The notes: generated by a model not told the origin, from the letters alone. Positions 15,124-22,937 are shown, counted from the first letter of the stretch. The stretch: 33,898 nucleotides of DNA from Aerococcaceae bacterium DSM 111022 (GCA_015863195.1 JACBXO010000011.1:1-33898), one strand, 5' to 3'. A program made the numbers and translations.

Positions 15124-15879
15124 CTATTCTTTTTCTTTCTCTTTTTCAAACTCTAATAAGCTTAAAGTATTTTTTAAACGAACAGCAACCTCTTCTAAAT
15201 CGTCAAATTTATGAAGCTCTTTCTCAAGCATAGGCATAATATACTTATGAAATCCTGCTCTTCGTTCTATTTCATATCTATAGTTACTGTCTTTAGATTG
15301 TTCGTACTTATTTACATTAAAATTAAACATATGTACATTTTGTTTTTCAACTCCATATAACCGAGCCAGCATTATAAAATCTGGACTGTATTTAAATGAA
15401 GCGAAGTGTTGTATCGCTTGACTAACAAGACTGTCCTCATATCCATAATAGGCTGGATTATCTAATAAAAATTTCTCCATAACTTCGTAAAAATTTACTC
15501 TATCATCCTCTGTAAGATCTCTAATTTCTCCAAATATATCTTTTAAATATTCTCTAGGTTTTCCATACAATAAATCATTTACCGTTAATTCTTTGGCTTC
15601 TTTCAGTTTAATAATTTTTTTGATTGTTTTGTTACTAGGTATTGCAAATTTATTTTCATAATGACTAACTGAGGATGGGCTTACTCCAATAAGTTTACTA
15701 AATTCATCTTTAGTCCTTTTTCCTCTTATCATACTAATATTTTGCGCTATTCTACTTTTATTTGGTTCATAAATTTTTAAGTTCGTATTTCTATCAGTAT
15801 TTACATCTTCTATCCAATAATTTCCTTGACCATTTTTTTCAATATTTTTATTTTTTATACGTTCATAGTTGTTCAACAT
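15124..15879 (-). CDS. Xre-family repressor of the mobile element
   Basis: ATG at 15879 follows AAAGGAGG by seven bases. The 251-residue protein has a helix-turn-helix of the HTH_3/Xre type at about residues 40-100 (ISMIRGKRTKDEFSKLIGVSPSSVSHYE). A longer helical C-terminal part (DDRVNFYEVMEKFLLDN...) ends in a lysine/glutamate-rich tail and has no peptidase-like motif that I can see. It is transcribed away from the mobilization genes, in the position of an immunity repressor controlling the element's divergent promoter (15978-16005). The extra ~40 residues before the HTH are unusual but well supported by the ribosome site. Confidence 0.8.
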   Translation of the reverse strand: MLNNYERIKNKNIEKNGQGNYWIEDVNTDRNTNLKIYEPNKSRIAQNISMIRGKRTKDEFSKLIGVSPSSVSHYENKFAIPSNKTIKKIIKLKEAKELTVNDLLYGKPREYLKDIFGEIRDLTEDDRVNFYEVMEKFLLDNPAYYGYEDSLVSQAIQHFASFKYSPDFIMLARLYGVEKQNVHMFNFNVNKYEQSKDSNYRYEIERRAGFHKYIMPMLEKELHKFDDLEEVAVRLKNTLSLLEFEKEKEKE

Positions 15880-15977
15880 TAAAATTCCTCCTTTCTTATA
15901 TTATATAATATTATCATTCGTTTTAAAATTAAAAAATACAGAAAAAATAAAAATTTAATTTATATATTCTTTTTATA

Positions 15978-16005
15978 TTTACAAATTAACGCCCTGTGTT
16001 ATAAT
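15978..16005 (+). promoter_or_regulatory. Promoter of the mobilization operon
   Basis: TTTACA (15978-15983), 16-bp spacer, perfect TATAAT (16000-16005), followed by the GGGAGGTG ribosome site of the first gene. The divergent Xre repressor gene begins about 100 bp to the left, so the repressor probably binds in 15880-16000. Confidence 0.7.
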
Positions 16006-16028
16006 AGTAATTGAAGGGAGGTGAAATA

Positions 16029-16358
16029 ATGGCACTAGAAGCAAAGCACCTGTTACATACAGAGGATTTCTCAAATTTGAAACTTTTTGGCGAGATAGAA
16101 AAAAGTTTTGACTTCCATACTAAAGCACATGATGGTTACAGGATTAATGTCATAATAATGGACCCGTCATCGCCAATCTATCTACGTGATATTCAGTTAA
16201 AAGTTAAAACAACCAACCCGTCTTTAACCAATATTGAATCTTACCAAAATAAGCAAACCGATGTTGAGCTAATTGGTTTAAACGTAGGCATCTATGACAG
16301 AAGACTAATTTTTAACTGCGATGATATCGTTAAAAAGCCAACTACCAGTAAGGGCTAA
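16029..16358 (+). CDS. Small accessory protein of the mobilizable element
   Basis: The start is ATG 16029, placed by GGGAGGTG six bases before it; the in-frame TTG at 16011 lies in front of that site and is not used. The 109-residue product (MALEAKHLLHTEDFSNLKLFGEIEKSFDF) has no signal peptide or membrane segment. By position (first gene, before a coupling protein and a MobT-type relaxase) and size it resembles the DUF961-like first genes of Tn916/ICEBs1-type modules, which serve conjugative DNA processing. The sequence similarity I can see is too weak to name a family. Confidence 0.6.
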   Translation: MALEAKHLLHTEDFSNLKLFGEIEKSFDFHTKAHDGYRINVIIMDPSSPIYLRDIQLKVKTTNPSLTNIESYQNKQTDVELIGLNVGIYDRRLIFNCDDIVKKPTTSKG

Positions 16359-16378
16359 CACTCTATGTTAGCTCTTTC
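16347..16378 (+). terminator. Hairpin after the first operon gene, possible attenuator
   Basis: AGGGCTAACA and TGTTAGCTCTT pair around a five-base loop, overlapping the stop codon of the gene ending at 16358. Only three T follow, so it may lower rather than stop transcription into the downstream genes. Confidence 0.45.
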
Positions 16379-16396
16379 AGGCGAAAGGTGATTTAA

Positions 16397-16909
16397 TTGA
16401 ACAACAAAAATGTGACCTACCTTAAAAATTCACTATTACCCAAAAATTGGTATTGGTTATTACCGATTTTACCAACTATTCCATTCCTTATTAATCGACT
16501 TTTCTTTCTAAAAAATCAAATGTTGACGCTTATATTTTGGGAAATCATAGCATTCAGCATAGCTATATCTTTATCGGAGTACTCTCCTTTTAGAGAAGTT
16601 TCAACCCAACGCTTGTTAGAAAATTTTATAGAAGATAATGGCTTTTATCTGCAATTTAAAGATATTGATAAAATAAAACATTCAATCAGTATTAAATGGT
16701 TATATAATAACAATTTTTTAGAAATTGAAGTTGATCATAGAGGGGTATATTATCCGAATTTCGAACATATCCCTCATCTTCTTTCTAGCTTGTTTAAATA
16801 TTCATTGTATGAAGTTGACGAACTACCAAATGGAAACCTATTTATTATTCTTTTCGACGATTCTATTGAAGAATTCGATTCGACTGAGAGTTGGAAACAA
16901 TATGAGTAA
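16397..16909 (+). CDS. Two-helix membrane protein preceding the coupling ATPase
   Basis: TTG start at 16397 with AAAGGTGA just upstream gives 170 residues. Two hydrophobic helices (WYWLLPILPTIPFLINRLFF and MLTLIFWEIIAFSIAISL, ~residues 18-62) are followed by a soluble ~105-residue domain rich in beta-type sequence. Its stop codon overlaps the start of the FtsK-like gene by eight bases (TATGAGTAA). TcpA/FtsK coupling proteins of Tn916-like elements usually carry an N-terminal pair of membrane helices and a small domain on the same chain as the ATPase. Here that part appears as a separate, translationally coupled gene. Either a natural split or an old frameshift would explain it. Confidence 0.65.
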   Translation: MNNKNVTYLKNSLLPKNWYWLLPILPTIPFLINRLFFLKNQMLTLIFWEIIAFSIAISLSEYSPFREVSTQRLLENFIEDNGFYLQFKDIDKIKHSISIKWLYNNNFLEIEVDHRGVYYPNFEHIPHLLSSLFKYSLYEVDELPNGNLFIILFDDSIEEFDSTESWKQYE

Positions 16910-17672
16910 ATACTCACAAATAAAGATTGATAGCCAGTTTTTATGGAATTGGCCTAAAGTCCCCCATGCGCAAATTAGTGGCACAACCGGTTCAGGGAAA
17001 ACTGTATTAATCTATTATCTTTTACTCAGTTTTTTAGAAAGGGGTTCCTTTTTATCAATCATTGATCCAAAACGTGGTGATTTAGCATCTTTAGGTAAGC
17101 ATTTGCAACATGCTAATGGTGAAGTGGCATTTGAACCAAATCAAATTGCCAAAATTCTACGTTCAAAAGTTGAACTTATGAATGAAAGGTATCGTAAATT
17201 TTTTATGCCTAATTCCACAATAGGATTGAATTTTGTTGACTTAAATTTGCGTCCACATATCGTTATCATCGATGAAATTCTTGCTTTGATGGAAGAAGAC
17301 ACTAAAGTTGGCAAGGAATGTGAGAGATATATTAAGCAACTAATTCTTAAAGGTAGGCAAGCAGGCATTCAAGTAATAATTGCCACTCAACGTTTAAGTG
17401 CTGATGCTTTAGATCCAGCAATTCGAGAGAACTGTGGACTAAGAATATCATTGGGGAAAATGCAAGCAGAGTCATATAAGATGGCTCTCGGAATGAGCTC
17501 AAAAAACTTGCCAAATGCTAATTTAGGGGTTGGAAAAGGATATATATACATGGATGGTATGAACTGGGGAACTCCTAAACCATTCAATGCGCCAATTCTT
17601 GATTTAAAAAAATTGAATTTGCCTAAAATATTTTTTGAATTGCAGCATATTCATCATTATTTTGATGAGTAA
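16902..17672 (+). CDS. FtsK/TcpA-like coupling ATPase
   Basis: ATG at 16902 overlaps the previous stop, giving 256 residues. Walker A is GTTGSGKT (about residues 27-34, after PHAQIS), Walker B is HIVIIDE (about 118-124), and a sensor-like motif IIATQRLSADALDPAIRENC lies near 165-180. This is the FtsK/SpoIIIE ATPase core used by mobilizable elements to deliver the relaxosome to a type IV channel. No membrane segment is present; the preceding gene supplies two. The reading frame stays open for 59 codons upstream of 16902 (within the previous gene, +1 frame), but that stretch is not protein-like. Confidence 0.85.
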   Translation: MSKYSQIKIDSQFLWNWPKVPHAQISGTTGSGKTVLIYYLLLSFLERGSFLSIIDPKRGDLASLGKHLQHANGEVAFEPNQIAKILRSKVELMNERYRKFFMPNSTIGLNFVDLNLRPHIVIIDEILALMEEDTKVGKECERYIKQLILKGRQAGIQVIIATQRLSADALDPAIRENCGLRISLGKMQAESYKMALGMSSKNLPNANLGVGKGYIYMDGMNWGTPKPFNAPILDLKKLNLPKIFFELQHIHHYFDE

Positions 17673-17690
17673 CCGCCTGTGAAGGCGGTT
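17671..17690 (+). terminator. Hairpin at the end of the coupling-protein gene
   Basis: AACCGCC (17671-17677) and GGCGGTT (17684-17690) form a seven-bp GC-rich stem right at the stop codon. It has no T-run, so it may be part of the oriT or of a single-strand origin structure rather than a terminator. Confidence 0.5.
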
Positions 17691-17710
17691 AAGCGGAGCG
17701 GCTCAATTGA

Positions 17711-17733
17711 ACCCCCTTCAGTAATACGGGGGT
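17711..17733 (+). other. Candidate oriT (nic-site hairpin) for the MobT/NicK relaxase
   Basis: ACCCCC (17711-17716), an 11-base loop TTCAGTAATAC, and GGGGGT (17728-17733), followed by ATAAAG. The oriT sites of ICEBs1 and Tn916 have an ACCCCC..GGGGGT inverted repeat just upstream of their NicK/Orf20 relaxase genes (from memory). This one lies 214 bp upstream of the relaxase of that family. The surrounding noncoding stretch 17673-17946 also contains an AT-rich tract at 17840-17890 that could help strand opening. Confidence 0.6.
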
Positions 17734-17946
17734 ATAAAGAACAAACTAAAATTTAGAGGGGGTGCAAAGTACAGATGTAACCATAGCAATATTCTGATTC
17801 TAAACACTTAGACACTAATGAGATTAGAAGTAGGTTATTTTTAGATTTTATTTATTTTTTTATTTTATTTTTATTATTTTTGTTTGCATATTTTTTATAT
17901 TTTGATATCTACTTCTTCTCAATTTAATTTTGAGAGGAATTTTTTT

Positions 17947-19014
17947 ATGCAAAATATTATTGAACTTCCTAATCTAAGCTTCTGCATAGACTGGGTTACA
18001 GTTTCTTTACCATTCGAATCAGACAAAGAGAGGATTATTGAGTTATGTAAAACTTTAAATTGGGACTGGACTCAACTTTCTGTGGGGCGTGGAGGAACGA
18101 ATGGCTACCTTTATAAGAACACTTTCGGATATATTTCTTTGCTCTATGGCACTCCGAAAGGTGCAACTAGCATGGGAACATGTATTGTTCTTTCTGGTAA
18201 AGCTTGTAGACAATTGGAATCACTAGGCTTCAATTGGGTAGAATTTTTATCTGATTTATTAAGTTTAGGAGCTAAATTTACTCGATTGGATTTAGCTATT
18301 GATGATTATTATGGCTTTTTGAATATTTCTACCATGAAACACTATATTGACAATAAATTTGTTACTTCTAGGTTCAATCGCACGAATTACAATGAACAGA
18401 TGGATACGAATGGTAATAAAACAGCTGAAATGCTTTCTTTAGGGTCTAGAACTTCTAATATTTATATTAGGTTTTATGATAAAAAGCTTGAACAAAAAAT
18501 CTCTAATGATTCAATATCTGTTTGGAATCGATACGAGATTGAATTGAAAAAGGATCAAGCAAATACAGCTGCAAATATTCTTATTAATAATGAAGAAGAT
18601 GGAATTACATTAGTAAGAAAACTCTTAGCAAACTACATAAATTTCAAAGACCTAAATTCTACAGGTAAGAATAAAACCAGATGGAAAAATGCAGAATGGT
18701 GGGATGATTTCTTAGATAATTGTAAAGGCCTTTCTTTAGCAAAACCTTTAGAAGAAACAACCTTACTTCAAAAAATTATTTGGGTTAAAAATGCTATGTC
18801 TTCAACGTTAAAGATGCTAACTATTGCATTAGATAATAAAGGATTAGTACTCCAGTTTGTTGATGACTCTATCACTTTAACTGAACTCAATATTAAAAAT
18901 GCAAAATTAGCAATCGAATCTACACCAAGAGACAAACATGAAGTGATTACATTCATTAATGATTTACATCAAGCAGTCAAGAATGAGGGTTTGGGTGATA
19001 ATTATGAACGATAA
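17947..19014 (+). CDS. mobT: MobT/NicK-type (Rep_trans) relaxase
   Basis: ATG at 17947 follows GAGAGGAA; the same frame extends upstream through AT-rich noncoding DNA but has no ribosome site there. The 355-residue protein carries the Rep_trans signature: IDWVTVSLP near the N-terminus, FTRLDLAIDDYYG (~residue 112), IYIRFYDKKLEQ (~175) and WNRYEIELKK (~197). This family (Tn916 Orf20, ICEBs1 NicK, RCR plasmid RepA-like) nicks oriT and stays bound to the 5' end, and can drive rolling-circle replication of the excised element. The N-terminal helix-turn-helix seen in some relatives is absent. It is coupled to the next gene by an 11-base overlap. Family confident; the gene name follows the family. 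Confidence 0.82.
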   Translation: MQNIIELPNLSFCIDWVTVSLPFESDKERIIELCKTLNWDWTQLSVGRGGTNGYLYKNTFGYISLLYGTPKGATSMGTCIVLSGKACRQLESLGFNWVEFLSDLLSLGAKFTRLDLAIDDYYGFLNISTMKHYIDNKFVTSRFNRTNYNEQMDTNGNKTAEMLSLGSRTSNIYIRFYDKKLEQKISNDSISVWNRYEIELKKDQANTAANILINNEEDGITLVRKLLANYINFKDLNSTGKNKTRWKNAEWWDDFLDNCKGLSLAKPLEETTLLQKIIWVKNAMSSTLKMLTIALDNKGLVLQFVDDSITLTELNIKNAKLAIESTPRDKHEVITFINDLHQAVKNEGLGDNYER

Positions 19015-19198
19015 AAATACCTACCCATATCTCTTAAATCGCAAACAAGCTGCAACTTTTCTAGGTATTGACCCAGTTTCTTTTGATAAATACATACGAA
19101 GCCATCCAGCACTTAAAACATTCATGATTGGAAAGCAAGAAAGATATACAATCAAATCATTAACAGAGCTCATTGATAGATACTCGGTAGGAAGTTAA
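19004..19198 (+). CDS. xis: Excisionase-like small DNA-binding protein
   Basis: ATG at 19004 lies inside the end of the relaxase gene (ATGAACGATAA) with GAGGG upstream, giving 64 residues. The segment LLNRKQAATFLGIDPVSFDKYI is a MerR/Xis-type helix-turn-helix, followed by KTFMIGKQERYTIKSLTELID. Small proteins of this type between relaxase and integrase are recombination directionality factors that bend DNA for excision. The position, 59 bp before the integrase, supports that role; the symbol is functional rather than proven by homology. Confidence 0.7.
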   Translation: MNDKNTYPYLLNRKQAATFLGIDPVSFDKYIRSHPALKTFMIGKQERYTIKSLTELIDRYSVGS

Positions 19199-19257
19199 AT
19201 ATGATACTATTAAAGAGTATTAAATGGCTGGCTAATTTTGAAAGGAGATTAATATAA

Positions 19258-20310
19258 ATGGCTAGCATTGTTAAAAGAGGTAAAAATTATAGGGCACAAG
19301 TTTCTGTAGCTAAATACGGAAACAATGAGAAGTTAACCAAAACTTTTAAATCTAAAAAAGAGGCTGAAATCTGGGCTCAGACTCAAGAATTGCATAAAGC
19401 TAAAGATTTGGATATCTCAGCAGGCACTATTTTATTCAAAGATTACTACAGCCATTGGATCGAGTTAATAAAAAGAAAGGAAGTTAGAGAAGCTACTTTT
19501 CAAAATTATCTTAATACTGGAAAAATGATCAATGAAAATTTCAACGACTTAAAACTGAAAGATTTAAGTGATTTGAATGTTCAATTCCGTATAGATGAAT
19601 ATGGATTAACTCATTCTAAGAAGACGACTCATGAGCATTTATTGAAGATTAAAGCATGCATTCGTGATGCTTTTGCTCGGGGTTATATTCCAAATGACTT
19701 TTCGAGCTTAGTTAGAGTTCGTGGATATACAACTAAAAAAAGAAATCGAGCACTTTCAATTTCTGATTTCAAAAAATTGAAGCAGCATTTATTAAATAAC
19801 ACAGATGATTTATTTAATATTCAATGCCTCGTTGCTTTAGAAACCGGGATGCGAAGAGGTGAAATTTTAGGAGTTAGAAAAGAAGATTTGTTTGCAGATG
19901 GTAATCAGTTTAGTATTAATATCAGACGATCAATCAGCCCAACTTCTAAAGATTTATCTTTAAAGACCGATAAAGCTTACCGAAATATTTCAATTAACAG
20001 AACAATCTTTGATATATTGAACAATTTGCCACCTTTTAAGGATGGATACATCTTCAATATAAAAGAATTTCAACATTCAGCAAAATTGAAAAAATTACTA
20101 AAACAGTTGGGTATTCAAGAAACTACTTTTCATGGCCTTAGAGACACACACGCAAGTTTTCTATTTTCAAAGGAAATAGACATTGCCTATATATCTCAAC
20201 GGTTAGGCCATGAGTCGATTACTACCACTCAAAATTATTATTTGAGTTTAATGCCAGAAAAAAAGCACCAGCAAGATGCTGATGCCTTAAAGTTACTAGA
20301 CTCTTTGTAA
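19258..20310 (+). CDS. int: Tyrosine recombinase / integrase
   Basis: ATG at 19258 follows GAAAGGAG by eight bases; the product is 350 residues. An N-terminal AP2-like arm-binding domain (KRGKNYRAQVSVAKYGNNEKLTKTF) is followed by a SAM-like core-binding domain (~60-165). The catalytic domain has all the expected residues: Arg in ETGMRRGE (~197), Lys in LKTDKAYRN (~237), HGLRDTH (His ~292, Arg ~295), LGHES (His ~318) and the nucleophile Tyr in TQNYYLS (~327). It ends about 70 bp before the junction with the truncated arginase gene, as integrases usually do next to attR. It appears intact. Confidence 0.92.
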   Translation: MASIVKRGKNYRAQVSVAKYGNNEKLTKTFKSKKEAEIWAQTQELHKAKDLDISAGTILFKDYYSHWIELIKRKEVREATFQNYLNTGKMINENFNDLKLKDLSDLNVQFRIDEYGLTHSKKTTHEHLLKIKACIRDAFARGYIPNDFSSLVRVRGYTTKKRNRALSISDFKKLKQHLLNNTDDLFNIQCLVALETGMRRGEILGVRKEDLFADGNQFSINIRRSISPTSKDLSLKTDKAYRNISINRTIFDILNNLPPFKDGYIFNIKEFQHSAKLKKLLKQLGIQETTFHGLRDTHASFLFSKEIDIAYISQRLGHESITTTQNYYLSLMPEKKHQQDADALKLLDSL

Positions 20311-20379
20311 AAGTTGCTTGAACCAACTTGCACCAAAAAAGTCTTGTAAATATTGATAATATAACCAATATATTAACGT

Positions 20380-20921
20380 TTTGAGAATTGATGACGGGGA
20401 TTTGATGCTTATCCACTGCTTCTCTTTCAAAGTCACTCAGAGTCTCTTCGACTAAACCAATGTACATAAACTGTGCAGGATCCATTGGATTTTCAACGTG
20501 TTTTGCTAAGTCATCGGCCCCACCACCAATCAAGTTTCCCAACACCATCGCATGGGATTCATTCATTTGTTTAGGCGTTGAAATATCAGGATGGGCATCA
20601 AACCAAAGTACGCCTAATTTTTCATATTTGCCATTTAAATAATCTAATGGTGTTTGCGCAACTAGACAGTCACCACCAAAAACAATCAGTTTTTCAGGTG
20701 CGTGTTCTTCAATAATTTCTTTCGAAGCAACAATTTGTTTTTCAATCGATTTTGGATAATAATATGAATCTGACTCTAAATCAGTACCCGCATCTTCATC
20801 ATAAAGCGACACTTCCATTGATACATCATCGTCATTTTTAGGTGCTAAAAACTCTAATAAACTCGAACCTAAAGTAAATATCTCGCGGTTACCACCTTGC
20901 CATTGCGGGAAAGTTAATCAT
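20380..20921 (-). pseudogene. Arginase/agmatinase-family gene, frameshifted and 3'-truncated
   Basis: From ATG 20921 the product should begin MINFPQWQGGNREIFTLGSSLLEFLAPK, but one extra base in a C-run (near 20907-20910) breaks the frame within five codons. The downstream frame then runs well: KLIVFGGDCLVAQTPLDYL and LGVLWFDAHPDISTP, which are the ureohydrolase metal-site motifs (GGD and DAHxD). Similarity ends at about HQIPVINSQ (near 20380), where mobile-element sequence begins, so roughly the last third is missing, including the remaining manganese ligands. No matching 3' piece was found elsewhere in the window. Arginase-family enzymes hydrolyse guanidino compounds to urea. The frameshift could be a sequencing error; the truncation could not. 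Confidence 0.75.
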
Positions 20922-21045
20922 AGTACCTTTTTCAATGTAATACCCCTTTTCTTTAAATAACTTCATTATATGTTAATTTCATTATAACACACGTCTTATT
21001 ATCCAAAGCAAATATAGGTAAGCAATAGAAAAATTTTAGTTCAAT

Positions 21046-21341
21046 CTATCTATAGCTTATCGTCAGCCTTTTTCCGGTCATTTCAGCAATATCATAAAGT
21101 GTTTCTAATTTGGGTTCAGTTTGGGCATTCTCAATGCAGGTGATTTTTGATTTGGATATACCAACTTTATCAGCGAAATTCTGCCTTGATAAGTTTTGTT
21201 CTTCTCTCAACTCTCGAACAGCCTTCGCAATATCTAACTTAAAAGATTCTTTATAAAATTCAGCTTTAAATTCAGCATCTTTCAATTCCTTTTTTAAAAA
21301 TCATCGAAATTCACTAATTTAGTATCATCTGTTTTTTTCAC
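21046..21341 (-). pseudogene. Xre-type antitoxin-like regulator with a homopolymer frameshift
   Basis: A GTG at 21341 with AGGAG upstream starts KKTDDTKLVNFDDF. One base is then missing in a T/A homopolymer (near 21296-21301). In the adjacent frame the protein resumes as LKKELKDAEFKAEFYKESF and continues through the helix-turn-helix LREEQNLSRQNFADKVGISKSKITCIENAQ to KRLTISYR. The joined protein would be ~98 residues, the size and style of HigA/Xre antitoxins. A shorter 79-residue product starting at TTG 21285 is also possible but has no good ribosome site. No toxin gene flanks it. It is divergent from the Schlafen-type gene, with palindromic operators between them. It may be broken, mis-sequenced, or expressed by slippage. 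Confidence 0.65.
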
Positions 21342-21413
21342 AATTTCACTCCTAATCATTTCTGTAATTTATAATGCAAATACAACTCAACGACTCAAAC
21401 ACTCAATATTATT

Positions 21414-21458
21414 GTATCATTTTGATACGATTTATGATACGATAACTATATCGTATCA
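21414..21458. promoter_or_regulatory. Two palindromic operators between the Xre and Schlafen genes
   Basis: GTATCA-TTT-TGATAC (21414-21428) and TGATACGATA-ACTA-TATCGTATCA (21435-21458) share the half-site TGATACG. They sit 33-77 bp upstream of the Schlafen-type start and ~75-120 bp upstream of the Xre gene. Xre proteins bind such palindromes, so co-repression is likely. The same half-site recurs upstream of 33011. Confidence 0.7.
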
Positions 21459-21490
21459 ATTAATTAAATCATCTAAATGGAGGTGTAATC

Positions 21491-22768
21491 ATGTTTAAAG
21501 AAGAGACATATAATATTGAATTTACAGAAAGTATCACAAATACATTTCTAAAAACAGTGAGTGCTTATGCTAATTATAATCAGGGGACAATTATTTTCGG
21601 CATCAAAGATAACGGAACAGTTACCGGACTTTCGTCAGTTAATGAAAATAAATTAAGAATCGAAAATATGATTAATGATTCACTTGACCCTATTCCAAAT
21701 TATAAATTAGAAGTAACACAACACAATAACCTAAATCTCATCTACCTAGAAGTAATGCCAGGCCAAGACAAACCCTATTATTATAAAGGAAAAGCATATA
21801 GACGTTTTGATACTTCAACGATCCCAGTAGACCGCCAAGAATTAAATCGTTTAGTGCTTGAGGGGATGAATCTCAATTTCGAAGACCGTAAAGCAAGCAA
21901 TCAAGATTTATCATTCACTCTACTTGAAGAAAAAATGATTGAGATAGTCGGAATTGAAAAATTATCCATAGATATTCTGAAAACACTCAACCTTTATAAT
22001 AAAAACAACACTTTCAATGTAGCTGCTGAACTCTTAAGTGACCACAATCAACTTTCTTTATCTGGGATTGACATTATTAAATTTGGCGTTAATACCAATC
22101 AAATCCAGCACCGTGAAACTTTTGAAGGCATTTCCCTACTAAAGCAATACGACAAAGCTATCCAAGTTTTTGAAAGATACTATCAATATGAAGAAGTTTC
22201 AGGTTACTCAAGAGTTAAAAAAGAACGCATTCCAAACACCGCGTTTAGAGAAGCACTTGCCAATGCGATTGTCCACCGAGACTGGAATATTCACTCACAT
22301 ATCCAAATTGCTCTATTCGACAATTATATTGAGATTAACTCACCTGGTGGCTTACCATTTGGTATGACGGAAGAATCCTATTTACATGAACAAGTATCTA
22401 ACCTTAGAAATCCTATCATCGCCAGTGTTTTCAACCGATTAAACTTAATTGAAGCGTTTGGAACAGGAGTAAGGCGTATCAAAGATGCTTACGAAAACAG
22501 TTATTCAAAACCCGAATTTCACATTACAGAAACCAATATTAAAATAATCCTCCCACTATACCAAGAAGAGTTACCAAATTTAGTGGAAGAAGAACTAGCC
22601 ATTTATCACGTCCTTCAAAAAAACGAAGCCAGCTCTAGAATCGACATCGAATCTGCCACTGGATTTGAACGAAGTAAAGTCCTCAGAAATATAAAAACGC
22701 TAATCAACAAAGACCTCGTCGCCCGCATCGGCAGTGGGCCAAGCACATCTTATAGATTAAAACAATAA
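21491..22768 (+). CDS. Schlafen AlbA_2 domain protein with HATPase-like region
   Basis: ATG at 21491 follows GGAGGTG. The 425-residue protein begins with an AlbA_2/Schlafen fold: EFTESITNTFLKTVSAYANYNQGTIIFGIKDNG (residues 10-45) and PYYYKGKAYRRFDTSTIPV (~95-115). A HATPase_c_4-type region follows: FREALANAIVHRDW (~248-261), INSPGGLPFG (~280-290) and FGTGVRRIKDAY. It ends in a winged helix (IDIESATGFERSKVLRNIKTLINKDLV). Such proteins are annotated as ATP-dependent DNA helicase-related or transcriptional regulators, and some take part in phage defence; the exact activity is unknown. Divergent from an Xre gene with shared operators, it may form a toxin/antitoxin-like pair (inference). Confidence 0.8.
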   Translation: MFKEETYNIEFTESITNTFLKTVSAYANYNQGTIIFGIKDNGTVTGLSSVNENKLRIENMINDSLDPIPNYKLEVTQHNNLNLIYLEVMPGQDKPYYYKGKAYRRFDTSTIPVDRQELNRLVLEGMNLNFEDRKASNQDLSFTLLEEKMIEIVGIEKLSIDILKTLNLYNKNNTFNVAAELLSDHNQLSLSGIDIIKFGVNTNQIQHRETFEGISLLKQYDKAIQVFERYYQYEEVSGYSRVKKERIPNTAFREALANAIVHRDWNIHSHIQIALFDNYIEINSPGGLPFGMTEESYLHEQVSNLRNPIIASVFNRLNLIEAFGTGVRRIKDAYENSYSKPEFHITETNIKIILPLYQEELPNLVEEELAIYHVLQKNEASSRIDIESATGFERSKVLRNIKTLINKDLVARIGSGPSTSYRLKQ

Positions 22769-22814
22769 ATTAACAATAACATGATTATACTAAACGTGTT
22801 ATTGTTAATTTTTT
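22768..22814 (+). terminator. Terminator after the Schlafen-type gene
   Basis: AATTAACAATAACA (22768-22781) and TGTTATTGTTAATT (22797-22810) are perfect 14-base arms followed by TTTT. It starts at the gene's stop codon. Confidence 0.75.
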
Positions 22815-22897
22815 CAAAAAGCTCTCACTTGATAAAAAGCATCAGAATAATATCCAAACCATACCCAGTCTTTCCAATCATTTCACTCCTACGAATC

Positions 22898-22937
22898 CAA
22901 AAAAACCACTGACAAAGAGATCATACTCCCGTCAGTA
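22898..22937 (-). terminator. Terminator of the CatE-like gene
   Basis: On the minus strand, ACTGAC pairs with GTCAGTGG and is followed by seven T. It lies 22 bp past the stop codon of the gene ending at 22960. Confidence 0.6.

Larger units (their letters stand above)
15124..20380 (+). mobile_element. Integrative mobilizable element (Tn916/ICEBs1-type DNA processing, no mating channel)
   Basis: The gene order repressor, promoter, accessory protein, membrane protein, coupling ATPase, oriT, MobT relaxase, Xis, integrase is that of small mobilizable elements which borrow a conjugation channel. No type IV secretion gene (VirB4, VirB6, peptidoglycan hydrolase) is present. The right boundary is near 20380, where the arginase-like frame loses similarity. 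The left boundary is uncertain: it may be near 15000-15120, or the Abi/RNA pair may be cargo (to ~13400). I found no convincing direct repeat for attL/attR by eye. Confidence 0.75.

Noticed and set aside
20222-20380. Last ~50 codons of the arginase-like frame (NILVILSIFTRLFWCKLVQ and beyond) as real protein
   Set aside because: They are antisense to the integrase 3' end and the att region and do not resemble the enzyme family.
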